Shown one piece after another: positions 44,693-56,280 of a stretch of DNA of 64,000 bases (position 1 is its first letter; every line of letters starts with the position of its first letter). Origin of the DNA: Xanthoparmelia taractica (taxonomy: Eukaryota; Ascomycota; Lecanoromycetes; Lecanorales; Parmeliaceae); assembly GCA_033085395.1 (NCBI GenBank), contig JANQBS010000001.1:248001-312000 (forward strand). Direction: 5' to 3'. Made by a program: the position numbers and the translations under genes. The notes beneath the pieces are model-generated. The model saw only the letters and a program-made list of their open reading frames with translations, made no database searches and was not told where the DNA came from.

Positions 44693-47600
44693 CTAGTGCG
44701 GAACATCAAGCGCCCTGCACGTACAGTCGCAGCCCGGCACTGGGCACTTGTCGTGGCCTCCAACCCACTCCTGCGTCCTCTCATTGAACCGCCCCTCAAA
44801 CCACTCCCGAGAATGCGCACCGTGGGACATATGCCAACACCGCCTGCAAACCGTCAAGAATGTTTCCAACGGATCTATCGCTGCCGTCCCATCTTTCGCG
44901 GATTCTGCTTTCATCTTGGCTGCCTCGACAGCACCACGGGAGTGCGGGTCTGGCATGCCGAGCCATTGCATACAGATCACGCAGCTAGGCATATGACGCC
45001 CGCACTTGGGGCACACGGTGCCAGAGTTGGCGTCGCCGAAGATCGAGCCTTGATGAGTACCAAAGCTGTCGAAGGAACCCGGGGGGAGGACACGACTGGA
45101 ATCGCGGTGCAGTGCTTGATCACAGTTGTTGCATCGAATGCTGACCTGGCGTGATGGTGGCCGTATTTCTGGTTTGCCACTTAGTGAAACGGACAGTCTG
45201 GTAGATTGAACATCAAAATGAACGCGCTGAATGAACATGCTCCAACTGTTGAGTTGGGATCGATAAGTCTGGCGCCAGAGGTCGACACGTGAGTCCGTGA
45301 AGTAGCTTGGGCAGGCGAAAGATATGGCTAGGATTGCTGTTTGAAGGTCGGAGAACTTGCGAATGTAATTTTCGAAGAGTGGAACTGCTTGCTCTGTAAG
45401 ACCTGTCAGGACGACGCCTTCAATGTCACCTTCTCGAACACATTCTGCTACGTTATCACTGATGAAGTGCGTAAGCTCATCGTCGTTCAAGTACAATAGA
45501 GCAATGCCAACTCTGTCCCGGAGTGGAAGTGAAGTTTCTGCTAGAACGTCGTGCCAATCGCCATAGCTGACCAGCGCAAGGATGGCGCGGGCGTATGGAT
45601 CGTCAAGATCTTTCTTGATGTCTCGGACGGTCTGCTCCCAGGTGTCATCGATAACTCCTTTATTGTAGCCAGCCAGTGCGAGTGAGAGTTCTCGTTGGGC
45701 TGGAGAGGCGTCACCACTCCTTAACGCTTGAAATGCCAACTTGGCTTGATCGTGGATGATTGCAAGAGCAGCTGCTTTGGTGTTCTGTCCTTGAAGTACG
45801 AAGTCTTTGACTGTGGCTTCGAGCTTTTGATAAGGGAGCCCCAGGCCGAGGGTATACAGACACAAACGGCGATGATTAGGAGCGGCGGATTCTGTCATTC
45901 GGAGATCGGGCAGATCGAGCTTATCGCAGAGTGCCTCGACGGCATCAGCGACATCCTTAGGGTAAGTTGGCTTGCTCAGCTTATTGGGACCTCTCTGGGA
46001 ATCTTTTTCGAAAATTAGAAAGGCCAGCGTTGTCATTTACGAATGATCTCACCCAGATCGTTGTTCCAGATACTGGCAACACCAAAGAAGCTGAGGTCCA
46101 GCGCCTCTGTGCTCATACTGTTATCATCAGCGCACTGCTTTGCTCCTAGATTCAGTCAGTAGCCGCTTAGTTCTACGAATAGCCTACGTACGGTCAATCC
46201 AGACCCAAAGTCTCTGAAGCCAGCGGTCATCCCGCAAAATCTCAATATTCTTTTGACAATCGAATAGGTAGCCCTCGACACCGCGACGACGAGCGATACT
46301 AAGGAAAGCCAAGGCTTCCTCTATCCCAAGTTTATTATCAGGAGCATGTATTTCATGAAGCTGCTCATGAGACTCGCGGCTTGACTGAGGTTTCCTAGCA
46401 GCGGCGGCGCGACCGTCCGCATCAACACTATCGGTCGCCTCGTCAACATTGGAACTGCCATGCTTGTCTCGAACTGTGATCGAGGAATTGAAAATTGGAC
46501 CCTCTTTTCGAGGCCCGAGTTTGCGAATCGTGTTTCTCAAGAAGCGAACCTCAGGAGTTGACGCGCTAGGGGAGTTTGAGGAATTGTTTTTACTAACAAC
46601 AATTTTGCCTAACGGTGAAACAGCAAGAGCTGAGGCAGCGCCATTAAGCTCAACAACACCAACACTGTGATCGCCACGTAGAACGATTGCACAAGGTGTA
46701 CCCTTGGAGCCAGCCAAGTTAGTGAAGTCAAAAGCGACAACCCTTTCCTTCTCTGGACGACCTTTTCGCTTGTCGTCCCATGCACGCTCGACACGGTGAA
46801 CGCGCTTGGTCAAGATTGACCTTTCGTTCTTGCTTGGTAAACCATAGTCTGGATGCGTTCGTGGCTCAACGTTGTTCATTGGTAGAGAATATTCATGTTT
46901 TGTCTCGAAGACTTTAAACTCTCCATTGCTTGCCAGAGCGCCAAGGCAGCCGCTTTTACCTTTGCAATACCGTACACTCCAGATAGTTGATACCATGACA
47001 CCAGTTGGATCGATAGGTGTTTTAGTCGATGCGGTCGTCGTACTGAACACGCCCTTATATTCAAGCACTGGGCCTTCCGCTGGCGAGCTAAAATCTGACG
47101 CCGATCCTAGGGATGCTGCAGTATAAGGCGAGCCATGGCGAAGGTCCCATATTTGAATGGTTGTATCTTTGGGAACCCCAGCGCAAGCGAAGTAATTTTC
47201 ATCCAGAGGATCAATAGCAATATTGTGGACGCAGGAAGTTTGAAAATGAAGAGATGGGCTCCCGGTATTCTCCCGTAGATCATAGATGCGGATACCTCTC
47301 CCTTTGCTCCCGGCAACTAAGACCTCAGGCTGTGCGGAATAGAACTTGATACTTGATATTGCTTCCGAGCTCGCAAATTTGCGATAAGGCTCGACGAACC
47401 CTTTCGAAGATCTACCACCTGGAGACATGACTGCTGGGAGACGTTGATTGATGTCCCAGATGTTGAGACTAAAATCATTCCTGACCCTTTCTAAGCCAGC
47501 AGCCAGAAGGCCCGTCCTACTGAGGGCGACAGTATTGCAAAGGCGTTGGTGCTTTGCTGGTAGAGGGATGTTGGCTACAGAATCATCAATCCGCAGGATA

Positions 47601-47833
47601 GTGACTTCTCCAGACCATTGTCCCACAGCGGCAAGGTTCTCATCATGAGGCGCCCAATCGAAAGCACGAAAGGCTGGAACCCTGGTATAAGTAGAGAGCA
47701 CCTGATGCTGAAGTTTTGTGCCATCGTAATTACTGATCTCGCAACGTTGGAAAGAGCGGCCGTTAACATCGGCAATGAGGAAACGCTGCTCTGACAGTGT
47801 AGAACTTTCGGACCATCTTATCGCGGTCTCCAT
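44693..47833 (-). CDS. SEA4: SEACAT subunit Mio/Sea4 (WD40 and zinc domain)
   Basis: Three exons: 47833-46192, 46145-46053, 46002-44693; 1014 aa. The joins restore RAKQCADDNSMSTEALDLSF, SIWNNDLDSQRG and the helical repeat region. The first 400 residues form a WD40 propeller (FDWAPHDENLAAVGQWSGEV, DDTTIQIWDLR-like repeats). An alpha-solenoid follows, and the C-terminus has paired zinc motifs: CNNCDQ, CPKCGRHMPSCVICMQW, CRRCWHMSHGAHSREWF and CPVPGCDCTC. This is the arrangement of Mios/Sea4, part of SEACAT/GATOR2, which relieves inhibition of TORC1 by SEACIT/GATOR1 at the vacuole when amino acids are present. It diverges from EFG1 across a 343-base promoter region. Confidence 0.88.
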
Positions 47834-48176
47834 TTCGGCATACGCTGCTTGCCAATTATACCTTTTCTATGCCTTGAGGCTATTCGCCAGATACAAGAAG
47901 TAGTCGGACTGGCATGACCATAAGGCTGACATTATGCATTTGGCCAGACCTGCCATCGTCTATAAGCTTGTAGGCTTGTTTCATCATTGTTAGCATCAAT
48001 AGGAGGACATCACCGCCTCAAGTAAGTAGTATGTGGTGACAGGAGATTAATTGCGAAATGGGTTGATACCTCGTAATTTTTATTAGCGTAAATTTATATT
48101 ACGGCACCACGAACTGCAAGCTTGTGCAGCAGATATCCCTTCGCTTGAATTCTGGACAGTCATAGCATTTGCAGAC
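47834..48176. other. divergent promoter between Mio/Sea4 and EFG1
   Basis: A compact shared region between two growth-related genes. A/T-rich near 48060-48110. No known motif assigned. Confidence 0.45.
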
Positions 48177-49018
48177 ATGGGAACCAAGCGCCCTCATCAC
48201 TATGACTCTGTACCAGAGTCAGCGTCTCAAAGAACCCCCTACCACCCCTCCAAGCGTCGAAAACCCAATGATTTCGCACCCCGTGCCACCGAATCCGCCT
48301 CTGTCAACCAGCTCAAGTCGAAAATACGCGACCTGACCCGCGCGCTCGAACATTCAGACCACCTGCCCGCCGGCGTCCGAATAGAAAAGGAGCGGGCGTT
48401 GGCTGGGTACAAACAAGACGTCGAGAAGATTCGTGAAGACAAGCGGAAGAGCGAGCTCATCAAGAAATACCACATGGTGCGATTCTTCGGTGGGTCATTC
48501 CTAGCTCTCGCCGAAACACGTTTGATTGGAGTAGTACTGTGCTAAGGTCGCCGTTGTTTGAAGAGCGCCAGAAAGCCACCAGAGCCCTCAAAAAGCTTCA
48601 GAGACGTCTTGATGCATCCTCACCGGATACCCCCGAGCACCATCAGCTCGAAAAGGAGGTGCAAGATGCGAAGGTTGATGTGGATTATACAATATACCAC
48701 CCTCTGAACGAGAAGTATCAAAGCCTGTTCCCACGCCAAGGGAATACCGGCGGTGAAGAAACTCCAGCGAGGAAATTGGTAACGGAGAAACCAGCCATGT
48801 GGAAGGTAGTTGAGCAATGCACCGCAGACGGAACCTTGGAGGCGCTACGAGAGGGGAAGTTGGCGACTGGCATACCAGCAAGCAAAAGGGCATCTGCCCC
48901 GGAGAAATCCACATCAAAACACAACAACAAGACTACCCGTGCCGGATCCAAGTCGTCACAGGGTGCAGTGCCGCAGGAGCAGCACGAGGAGAGTGATGGT
49001 GGATTCTTTGAAGAGTGA
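48177..49018 (+). CDS. EFG1: rRNA-processing protein Efg1
   Basis: Exons 48177-48489 and 48564-49018; 255 aa. The 74-base intron joins KKYHMVRFF to ERQKATRALKKLQRRL, the conserved heart of Efg1, splitting a Glu codon. Other family signs: VNQLKSKIRDLTRALEHSD at about 42-60, a long basic coiled coil, and the DYTIYHPLNEKYQSLFP block. Efg1 is a nucleolar protein needed for early cleavages of the 18S precursor. The tail is Lys/Ser/Thr-rich and ends in an acidic DGGFFEE. Confidence 0.9.
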
Positions 49019-49528
49019 TTCTACCGAAAGTCTGCAATTGTCCTGAGTGGCATTTTAAAAAGAAAAGATATCAAGCGACGGACCCAATACTTACCAACTG
49101 CGGCGAAGGCCACAGGATGCTCTACATCTACCCATCTGGATGAATTTCGCCGAATCCAGTCACGCAGGTCGAGGGGGTTGCAGCCATGCCTGTGTGCCAC
49201 TGCCTCGGTCACAAGGCCGGAGAGGGTGGGAAACCACTTTCCGACTTCGTCCAAGACTTGTCACAGCCAGAATCTTGAGGTATGATAATGCGAACTTTGT
49301 TCAATGTATATATATATATACTGACAATGTCAGGCTCATTGCATTCCATGATATCCAACGAAGTAGAGAGATGTCCTAAAGGCTTGGTTTGGATCCGCTC
49401 AAATTATACGGACACAAGAAAATAGTACCAAAAGATAGGTTATTGAGCTTCATTGCGAATAGTAATGTTCAAATACATATTTTTAAAGAATGTGAACCAA
49501 AAACCATACTCCCAATCACCGACCATAC
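49019..49528. other. intergenic between convergent genes
   Basis: 3' flanks of EFG1 and TPT1, including a TA repeat at 49307-49320. Confidence 0.5.
49307..49320. repeat. TA dinucleotide repeat
   Basis: Seven TA units in the shared 3' region of EFG1 and TPT1. Confidence 0.8.
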
Positions 49529-50831
49529 TCAATCATCCCATCGATCCTTAAGCGCGGCAGCCGACTCAGGCTTGTCGTTCCCATTGACCGGCTTTTCTTG
49601 GGGCACCCTCTCCCCACTTACCCTCTCCTGAGGCGCCTTTCCCCCATCCACCTTGTCTTGAGACACCTCTTCCCCATCCCCCAACCCAACACCCAATCTA
49701 TCCATCTTCGTCTCCATCTCCCTCACCTCATCACTCTCCACGCGACTCCCGTACAGAATCTTGCCCGTCCCCCTCACCTCCACCCACTTGATGAACTCGA
49801 ACCCCAGCACCTTTGGCTCCCCCACCCCTTCAGTCAGTATAACCCCATTCTCACTCCGCCACCACTTCACTCCGGCCGCGAGCGACTTCTTCACATCGGC
49901 CCAAACCATAATCGTACTGGTGTTCCTCATGCCGGAGATGACCTTATCCCCCGGCTCCTTTTTCGGCTTACTCAGAGACTGGAAATCCCGGTTCAGCGGC
50001 GGCATTTTGGCCGGCAGCCACGTGGCGAAGTGGATGTGGTTCCGGCCCATGGGCTTGAGCCCACCGCTCTGCTGGATGTCTTTCCAAGGCTTGACGTCTG
50101 TTCCGTGCACGACGAAGCTCGGACAATCGGCATCGGTCAGCAGGATCGGGGTGAAGATCTGCTCGCTCGAGACCGTCGTTATGGAATGGCCTTGAGTGGC
50201 ACGGATGCGCCAGTTCGCGGGGTCGGAGGCAGGGTTGGTGCTGGTCCTGGCGGGGTCGGGTTCGATTTGGTAGCGCTTTTTATCGTTGGTGGCGACGATG
50301 GATTGGAGCCGGGGGAGATCGACTTTTAACGAGGCAATGCGTCGCCAGGCGAGCTGGATGCGTCGGTCAATTAGGGACCATGAGATAAAGACGGTTATTT
50401 TGTAGTTTTCATGGCACTGGTGAAGATGCTCGCGATTGTTTATATGAGGGACAATTGATCGCACATAGACGAAGAGAAAACATGCTGTTGTTTGCGGAGT
50501 CTTTTTTTCTTACATGAACCAGAGACAACCATCTGATAATAACCATCTGATAGACGAGACGATTCAAGCCCAATGCTTCTAACCAACACAATACAGACAC
50601 ACAAGTGAGACATAACAAGGACCGTTCAACATATCCTACAGCCCCCCAAAAAATATAAAAAAAGTAAAAAATATCCAAACCTACCACATCAGCAACATTA
50701 GCCCACCCCCCCTCATCCAACCGGATGCCCTCATTCTTCGCACCGTGTCGAAGTAGGTAACTAAGACCCTTGGAGATATCAACCTCCTTCGCCGTGGCGC
50801 TTTTGCTTTTGCTTTTTTGGCGGTCAGGCAT
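49529..50831 (-). CDS. TPT1: tRNA 2'-phosphotransferase Tpt1
   Basis: Exons 50831-50685 and 50353-49529; 323 aa from the ATG at 50831. An in-frame ATG at 51143 would add 104 basic, Ser-rich residues. The join gives GGWANVADV/LAWRRIASLK, as in the family. Catalytic residues of Tpt1 are visible: Arg28-His29 in LLRHGAKNEG, the Arg of RATQGHSI, and the Arg of ISGMR; HIHFATW and NGVILTEG also match. Tpt1 removes the 2'-phosphate left at the tRNA splice junction, moving it to NAD+ to form ADP-ribose 1''-2'' cyclic phosphate. The 331-base intron is the longest in the window. The C-terminal 70 residues are repetitive (QERVSGERVPQEK). Confidence 0.88.
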
Positions 50832-51769
50832 GGCTCGAGTCAAGGAGCCCGCTTTCGTTGGGTAGGAACGAGCAGCAGAAGATGAGTATCTAGAAGAAAA
50901 AGACAGTCGTCTCTTTGAGTACGGTGAAGACAAGGAGATACTTGGAGAGAAGAAAGTGTAAGGGGAAAGGGTTGGTATATTATCTATTTGAATGGTAGTG
51001 GTGTTGTGGGTTCTACCAGGATGGTGGGGAAAGGATGACACCTTGCAGCCTCTGTTGGAATTTGGACAGGTGCTCGAAAGAGAAGACGACGGTGTGAATA
51101 TTCGGCGTGAGCATTGCATACGCAGTTCAGGTGTTGAAAACATGAAATATGATGTGAGACGGTCAAAGCAAAGTCCGAGTGAAATCCGATGTCACCCTTA
51201 GCCATACTGTCGGTAAACAGGGGGCACCTGTCAACTTCACAACATACGAAATACTGCTGACCCCAATGCTTATCCGAGTCGAAAAGTCTACGATGTCGGG
51301 ATTTTCATGCATGCATATTGCTGATATCGAGACTACTGCACGGGCTACATGTGCTGGGTTCAGAGACCGGCATACTGCATGAGCATTCAGCAGGCCGCCT
51401 GCATGATCATCGAAAACCAAACGAAGCGAATGGAACGTGGTCTTCTAGCTCTATCAGATATCTCAAAAAATCTGTTCGGTAAGATCGAACGCAAATCCGT
51501 AGAAGTCGCGGCTTGATACCGATATATCATTTTTACACCTTCCAGACAACCTTGTTCTTGCATGTGGTCCGGCCATCTACCAACGTCTTCAGACGCCAAT
51601 AGCATAATGACCTGTGCCCGAACACCTGGACACCTCGCTTGCTTTTTATCCACCCTAATTGCGACGAGTGAGAAGAAAAAGCTGCCGTCTGAATGGAGGG
51701 TCGTTTTGTCAATGTTAGTGCTCTACCTCGGGGCTGTCGCAACCTGACAGGGGTAATGCTGATCCGCAA
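50832..51769. other. intergenic: TPT1 leader and 3' flank of the next gene
   Basis: The part up to 51143 is open in frame with TPT1 and may be coding for an extended form. Beyond it I see no gene. Confidence 0.45.
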
Positions 51770-54304
51770 TCACCCCACAGACGTATGCTGGCTGAGCGAA
51801 GCGATCCTACGTTGCCTCGCCTCTGCCAAACGGCTGCTATCTGCGGAAGACGGCGGCGTTGAACGATCAAGGTATCTTCTGTTCCCCGGCTGCACGTTGG
51901 GTGTGTTTGGTGACTGTGAGGCGGGAGGGAAAAAGCTCTTCCGGGTCGGTAAAGATGACTGCACGGACGGAGACCGTTGCGGTTGGGGCATTGGATGCTG
52001 GGACGTGTACTCCCGGGACGTTCTCGTCTGCGGCGTATGTCTTATCAGTCCGACTTCCGTCGAAGCTCGGGACAGCGGCCTCCTGCTGGTTGCAGGATCC
52101 CGTTGATCGTCACTAGCACGATTGTGGTTGATGACCGAGGACATCCTATCCAATCTGCCTGATCCGGGCGACACTGCTTGAATGGGCGTATGGGCTTCCT
52201 GCGGAGACTCCCTGCGACTAAGGGGGCTGGAGCCAAGCGCAAGGCTCGTACGCCGAGCTTCCAGTCGGCTCATGACTCTGGAGCTTGATCTGTAATGTGG
52301 ATCTTCGCTAGTAGCGCGAAAAGACCTTAGATCCTGCAAAGCGGAGTCATTTGGTTGTGCTGCTTTGTTGCCATCCTTACTTCCCGGTCGAATTTTGCTC
52401 ACGGCGATTTCAGTCTCTTGGGTCTCTTCTGACAATGCAATGCAAAGCTCGGTAAGGCTTCGACACATGTTGTCTGCCTTCCTGCGCAATCGCCGATCAA
52501 TTCCGTTAGATGTGCCAGCAAACGACGCTGCATTGGGAGAGACACCTTGTGCGCTAGCACTCCCTGCCATAGCCGCCAGTGTTAGCGCATCTGATGCGGT
52601 AGCCTCCAAGGCTTTGTAAAGATTCGCATTGATGACGGGTTTGGTCTTTGCCAAGGCAGCATGCAGGAGTGGATGGACGTTCGCAACTTCGGGTGCTTTG
52701 ACCGTAGAGCCTTCCGGAGAGACACTGTTCATGTGGCGACGTTTTGGCGACAAGGAGGTGGTTGTTACAGTTGTTGTTGCAGTTGGGGGACGCTCACGAA
52801 AGGTGTTGGACATGGCTGCATTTGATGAGGCTGGTAATTTTCCAGTGATCTCAAGCTTGCGTATTCTAGACTTCATGTCCTCGAGCTCATCCCAGACAGT
52901 TGAGGGTGCTGTGGTGGAAACTGTAGACTCGGTACCCTCTGCATGGGGCGTTTGTGGGTCTTCATCTGCTTCTCGGTCTTGATCTTGGTGCCTTGAAAAG
53001 TATGAAGACTCGTGATCGCCATTGGGCGTATAGGAAAGATTAGATTGCTTGTAGCCCAAGCCCACAAGTTCAGGGGTTGGTTCGCGTATAGATCGTCGTC
53101 GCCCACTTCCTAGTGATAGCTCCGACGATCGATGTTGCGCCACGCCATCTCGTGTCAATCCTCCAAGTGACATCCTAGTATTACTGCTGCGGTGTCGCTG
53201 GTCGAGGGGATGGGCAGACGCCGCATAAGATCGACTTTTGAGTGAGGAATCCCTGAAAGAAGAGAGCGAGTCCTTCTCAGGTGAGCGGTGGAATGAGGGG
53301 TTGAACGAGGACTCGTAGTGGTGGTTATGTTGCAACGGTGAGACCCTCTGGCCGAAGCCCCCAACGCTGGTACTCGGCCTGTGTGAAGATGATGGTCGAG
53401 TTTCGCGCGGTTGTTGCAGACTGGAACCTCGAATTCGTGAACGTTTTTGTCCACTCCTGTTTGACGGTTCTGGCCCACTATCAACTACCGAGTCTGCCCG
53501 TGCCAAATTCAAGAAGAGATCCTCCTGTGAAGATTGAGAGGGCTGTTGACAGCTTTCCTTCCTGGTATGCTTTCCATTTTTGTTCTTGTGACCATTGATA
53601 CGCAACGTCGAATCTCGATCTTCTTCAATTCCGGACTGGACTTCATACCGTCCGTCCATTGCTCTTGCCCCACCCTCCACCATCGACGACTTCCGAGGTT
53701 GTGTTGAGCGCGCACCCTCCGAGGTACCAGGCTCCGTATGATCATTCGCAATATAATGCGTTTGCCGGACAACAGAGTCGATGCTTGCGCTATCTACCAT
53801 AGGTGGGCGTATGGCTCGTGGGTCGCTTGGAGGACTTCGCAACGGCGATTCGGCGTTGTAGGAGCGTCGAGTGCTCAACGCTGGTGGAGGACCTGAAGAT
53901 GTCTCTATGCCATGACTAGACCTTGAGGCAGGTGGCCTTCTACTCTGTGTAGATCGAGCCTCATTGCCCGATGCACCTGGTTGCTGGGAGAAGTAAGATG
54001 CTGATTGTGGGGCAAGCGGAAAAGGTGATGTGGACGAGGATGGAGAAAATACTTCTATTCGAGCTGTGACATCTTGAGTAGTATTTGAGGCCTGAGGAGT
54101 GCTGTCCAGAGGGGTCGAGTGGGCGGGCGCGATTGCTGTGTGACGTGGTGGTGAAGGTTGCGCAGCTGGGGCTGATTGGCCAATCCGGGAGTCTTTATTG
54201 GACCAATCAGACGTGTTTTCTGATGCCGCTGATACGAACGACTTTTCACTCCCCGATGGCGGAGATCCTTCACGCGTGCCCTCCTTCGAGACGCGTGAAG
54301 GCAT
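51770..54304 (-). CDS. large disordered protein with short conserved helical segments
   Basis: An intronless 844-aa protein, mostly Ser/Arg/Pro/Gln-rich and disordered. Two ordered segments stand out: a coiled coil at TVWDELEDMKSRIRKLEITG (about 480) and a helical region near 555-640 with NVHPLLHAALAKTKPVINAN, YKALEATASDALTLAAMAG and LRRKADNMCRSLTELCIALS. The helical segments look conserved; the rest evolves freely. Such layouts occur in fungal septal, spindle-pole and polarity proteins, and some homologues carry misleading cell-wall-anchor labels; no signal peptide or LPXTG is present. Many SP and RxxS sites suggest kinase control. Function not known. Confidence 0.72.
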   Translation of the reverse strand: MPSRVSKEGTREGSPPSGSEKSFVSAASENTSDWSNKDSRIGQSAPAAQPSPPRHTAIAPAHSTPLDSTPQASNTTQDVTARIEVFSPSSSTSPFPLAPQSASYFSQQPGASGNEARSTQSRRPPASRSSHGIETSSGPPPALSTRRSYNAESPLRSPPSDPRAIRPPMVDSASIDSVVRQTHYIANDHTEPGTSEGARSTQPRKSSMVEGGARAMDGRYEVQSGIEEDRDSTLRINGHKNKNGKHTRKESCQQPSQSSQEDLFLNLARADSVVDSGPEPSNRSGQKRSRIRGSSLQQPRETRPSSSHRPSTSVGGFGQRVSPLQHNHHYESSFNPSFHRSPEKDSLSSFRDSSLKSRSYAASAHPLDQRHRSSNTRMSLGGLTRDGVAQHRSSELSLGSGRRRSIREPTPELVGLGYKQSNLSYTPNGDHESSYFSRHQDQDREADEDPQTPHAEGTESTVSTTAPSTVWDELEDMKSRIRKLEITGKLPASSNAAMSNTFRERPPTATTTVTTTSLSPKRRHMNSVSPEGSTVKAPEVANVHPLLHAALAKTKPVINANLYKALEATASDALTLAAMAGSASAQGVSPNAASFAGTSNGIDRRLRRKADNMCRSLTELCIALSEETQETEIAVSKIRPGSKDGNKAAQPNDSALQDLRSFRATSEDPHYRSSSRVMSRLEARRTSLALGSSPLSRRESPQEAHTPIQAVSPGSGRLDRMSSVINHNRASDDQRDPATSRRPLSRASTEVGLIRHTPQTRTSREYTSQHPMPQPQRSPSVQSSLPTRKSFFPPASQSPNTPNVQPGNRRYLDRSTPPSSADSSRLAEARQRRIASLSQHTSVG

Positions 54305-54822
54305 TGCTGTCTACAGACGACTGTTAATGGTAAAAAGGTGTTGCGGCAAGTGCGCATCGCCGTTCCTGCCCTTTCTCCCGTCAAGACGAGGCTTGTACGA
54401 AGGAAAAGGAACAAAAGCTCTTTGATTGTACGGTTCAAGTAAGTGGCAATCGCTTTTCCAATACAATGCGCAATAGAGGCATTGTATATTGATTTTGATC
54501 CTACTGAAGAAGCTTCAGCTTCGCCGCGGGGCCAAAAACCTTCCTATTCGTCCATACCACACGGGGACCAGGGACCAGGGACTACGAAGTCGCACTATGC
54601 CTCCCTCTCATCTCGACTGTTCCCTTGTCACTCGAGTATTACAATACATAGCCTTGACGATCTGCCTCATCAGGAAAAATGCAAATTGAAATTACATGCA
54701 TTAGGGAGACATTTTGAGTAACTAATTGTATGAGCTTTAGCCACGATCTCTATTGTCTACTTAGTCGTCAAGGCATTTCCTCAGATCGTAAATCTTGGTA
54801 ACTTTGGCTGAGCAAATCAAGG
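54305..54822. other. intergenic, nothing recognised
   Basis: 5' region of the 844-aa gene and 3' flank of the 2EXR-like gene. No RNA gene or repeat seen. Confidence 0.45.
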
Positions 54823-55881
54823 TCAAAAGAGACTTAGACCTTCCATTGCTGTATCCACAAAGCCGCCGTCTCCGGTCTCACTATCCACAGAGCGACGGTG
54901 ATCTGTGCTAGCGATATTTCCTTTTGGCGATGCCCGAAGTATTTCGATCTCGACACGGTACTTCTCATCTCCTCGCCAGTACGCAGAGTAAGGTTGATCG
55001 GGGGAAGCCCCCAATTCCTCAAGAAATTCCAACATCGACCGCTTGGACGGAGTCATGGACCAACGCGTTGGAGACTGGAATGCAAATTCATGACACTGGC
55101 ATCCGGGTATCTGCGCACAAAGGTGGATATATTCCAGGGTCTGGGAAGATCGCATATCCAGATAGATCTTCCGCATGTTGCCGCGCTGATTGAGCAGCCG
55201 CACTGCTTTCTTGACGTCTGGATGAATTCTATCATCGCGGCTCGTGGCCAACATTGCTAGTGTACCTTCAGGAACGACCCGCCGGGAACGGAGCTCATCT
55301 ATGTATTCCTGGCTGAAAACGGGCGTCGGCACGAGGATATCTTCGAGGTGTAAGGATCGAAGTTCATCGCAACGTGCTGGTCCGAGATGGCGAAGGAATG
55401 ACAGCATTGCTTGGGGATCGGAGAGATATATTGTGTTGATGCTGTAAAATAGAAGTGAAGACTCGTGGTATATCTGGCGGCAAGTTTGCAGGAGAGCAAG
55501 GCACGATGCAGGTCTCGCAGGACCTATGCTGACCTTGGTTTCAGAGGCGCGGTTTGAATAGTCCTGCTTTGTTTTGGACATTGGAACTGAAATGCCGTCC
55601 TTCAGCGGTGATATAGACCCAACTGTCAGCACGTCCTTGAAGATATCCGCGCGGATTTCTGGAGGTAGTTTGCCGAAAGCTGTTTCAAGGAAAGGCTTTT
55701 GGAGTGGAAAGCATTTGAGGCATCTTTCAGTGGCTGGAAGGCGGACCCATTTCTTGGATTCGTGATGCTGATGCATTCGCTTTCGCTTGGGTGGGGGACC
55801 CAGCAAAGGTGGAGGTCTCTGAAACATGGTTTGCTGATCTGATACCGAGTTGGATTTGAGCGGGAAGAAGGATGCGTCCAA
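54823..55881 (-). CDS. 2EXR/F-box-like protein
   Basis: An intronless 352-aa protein. After a basic Pro-rich start comes FGKLPPEIRADIFKDVLTVG (about 68-87), an F-box-like helix pair, and then LALLQTCRQIYHESSLLFYS with NTIYLSDPQAMLSFLRHLGP and LRSLHLEDI, a pattern found in the expanded fungal 2EXR/DUF7730 families. These proteins are thought to act as adaptors, perhaps for ubiquitin ligases, but proven roles are few. The C-terminal third holds predicted helix/strand elements and ends in an acidic, Gly-rich tail. Confidence 0.74.
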   Translation of the reverse strand: MDASFFPLKSNSVSDQQTMFQRPPPLLGPPPKRKRMHQHHESKKWVRLPATERCLKCFPLQKPFLETAFGKLPPEIRADIFKDVLTVGSISPLKDGISVPMSKTKQDYSNRASETKVSIGPARPASCLALLQTCRQIYHESSLLFYSINTIYLSDPQAMLSFLRHLGPARCDELRSLHLEDILVPTPVFSQEYIDELRSRRVVPEGTLAMLATSRDDRIHPDVKKAVRLLNQRGNMRKIYLDMRSSQTLEYIHLCAQIPGCQCHEFAFQSPTRWSMTPSKRSMLEFLEELGASPDQPYSAYWRGDEKYRVEIEILRASPKGNIASTDHRRSVDSETGDGGFVDTAMEGLSLF

Positions 55882-56280
55882 GGACCTTTAAGTAAGTTCC
55901 AGGTGACTTTCTGAAGTGTCATATGTTGAGTGTTGAGACTCCAAAGATGCAGATGATCAACACGGAAGGGACGTAGCACTTGCTTACAAACTTTTGCTTC
56001 ACAGTGTTATTGCAGCATGTCATGAATGCCTTCTTCCTGATTCAGTGAGTTTAAGTATTGTACCTCGAAAAGTCTCAAAATTCTGTGTTATCCTCACAGC
56101 AAGATCTGATGGCACACCATCTTCAAGCTGCTCATATTGCGCCTACCTCTGCTACATCCGGAGTACCGAGAGTACGGTGTTTTTAACTAAAACAAACGGG
56201 GATGACACTCTGTCAGAGCTTTAGACAGCATCCTTTTGACCTCATTGATTGAGTCTTGATCGTTTGGCTGATAAAAATGA
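55882..56280. other. intergenic, nothing firm
   Basis: Upstream region of the 2EXR-like gene. Short frames only. Confidence 0.45.

Noticed and set aside
49598..50329. 243-codon frame antisense to TPT1
   Set aside because: Shadow of the Tpt1 exon, with His/Pro/Leu-rich composition typical of antisense reading.
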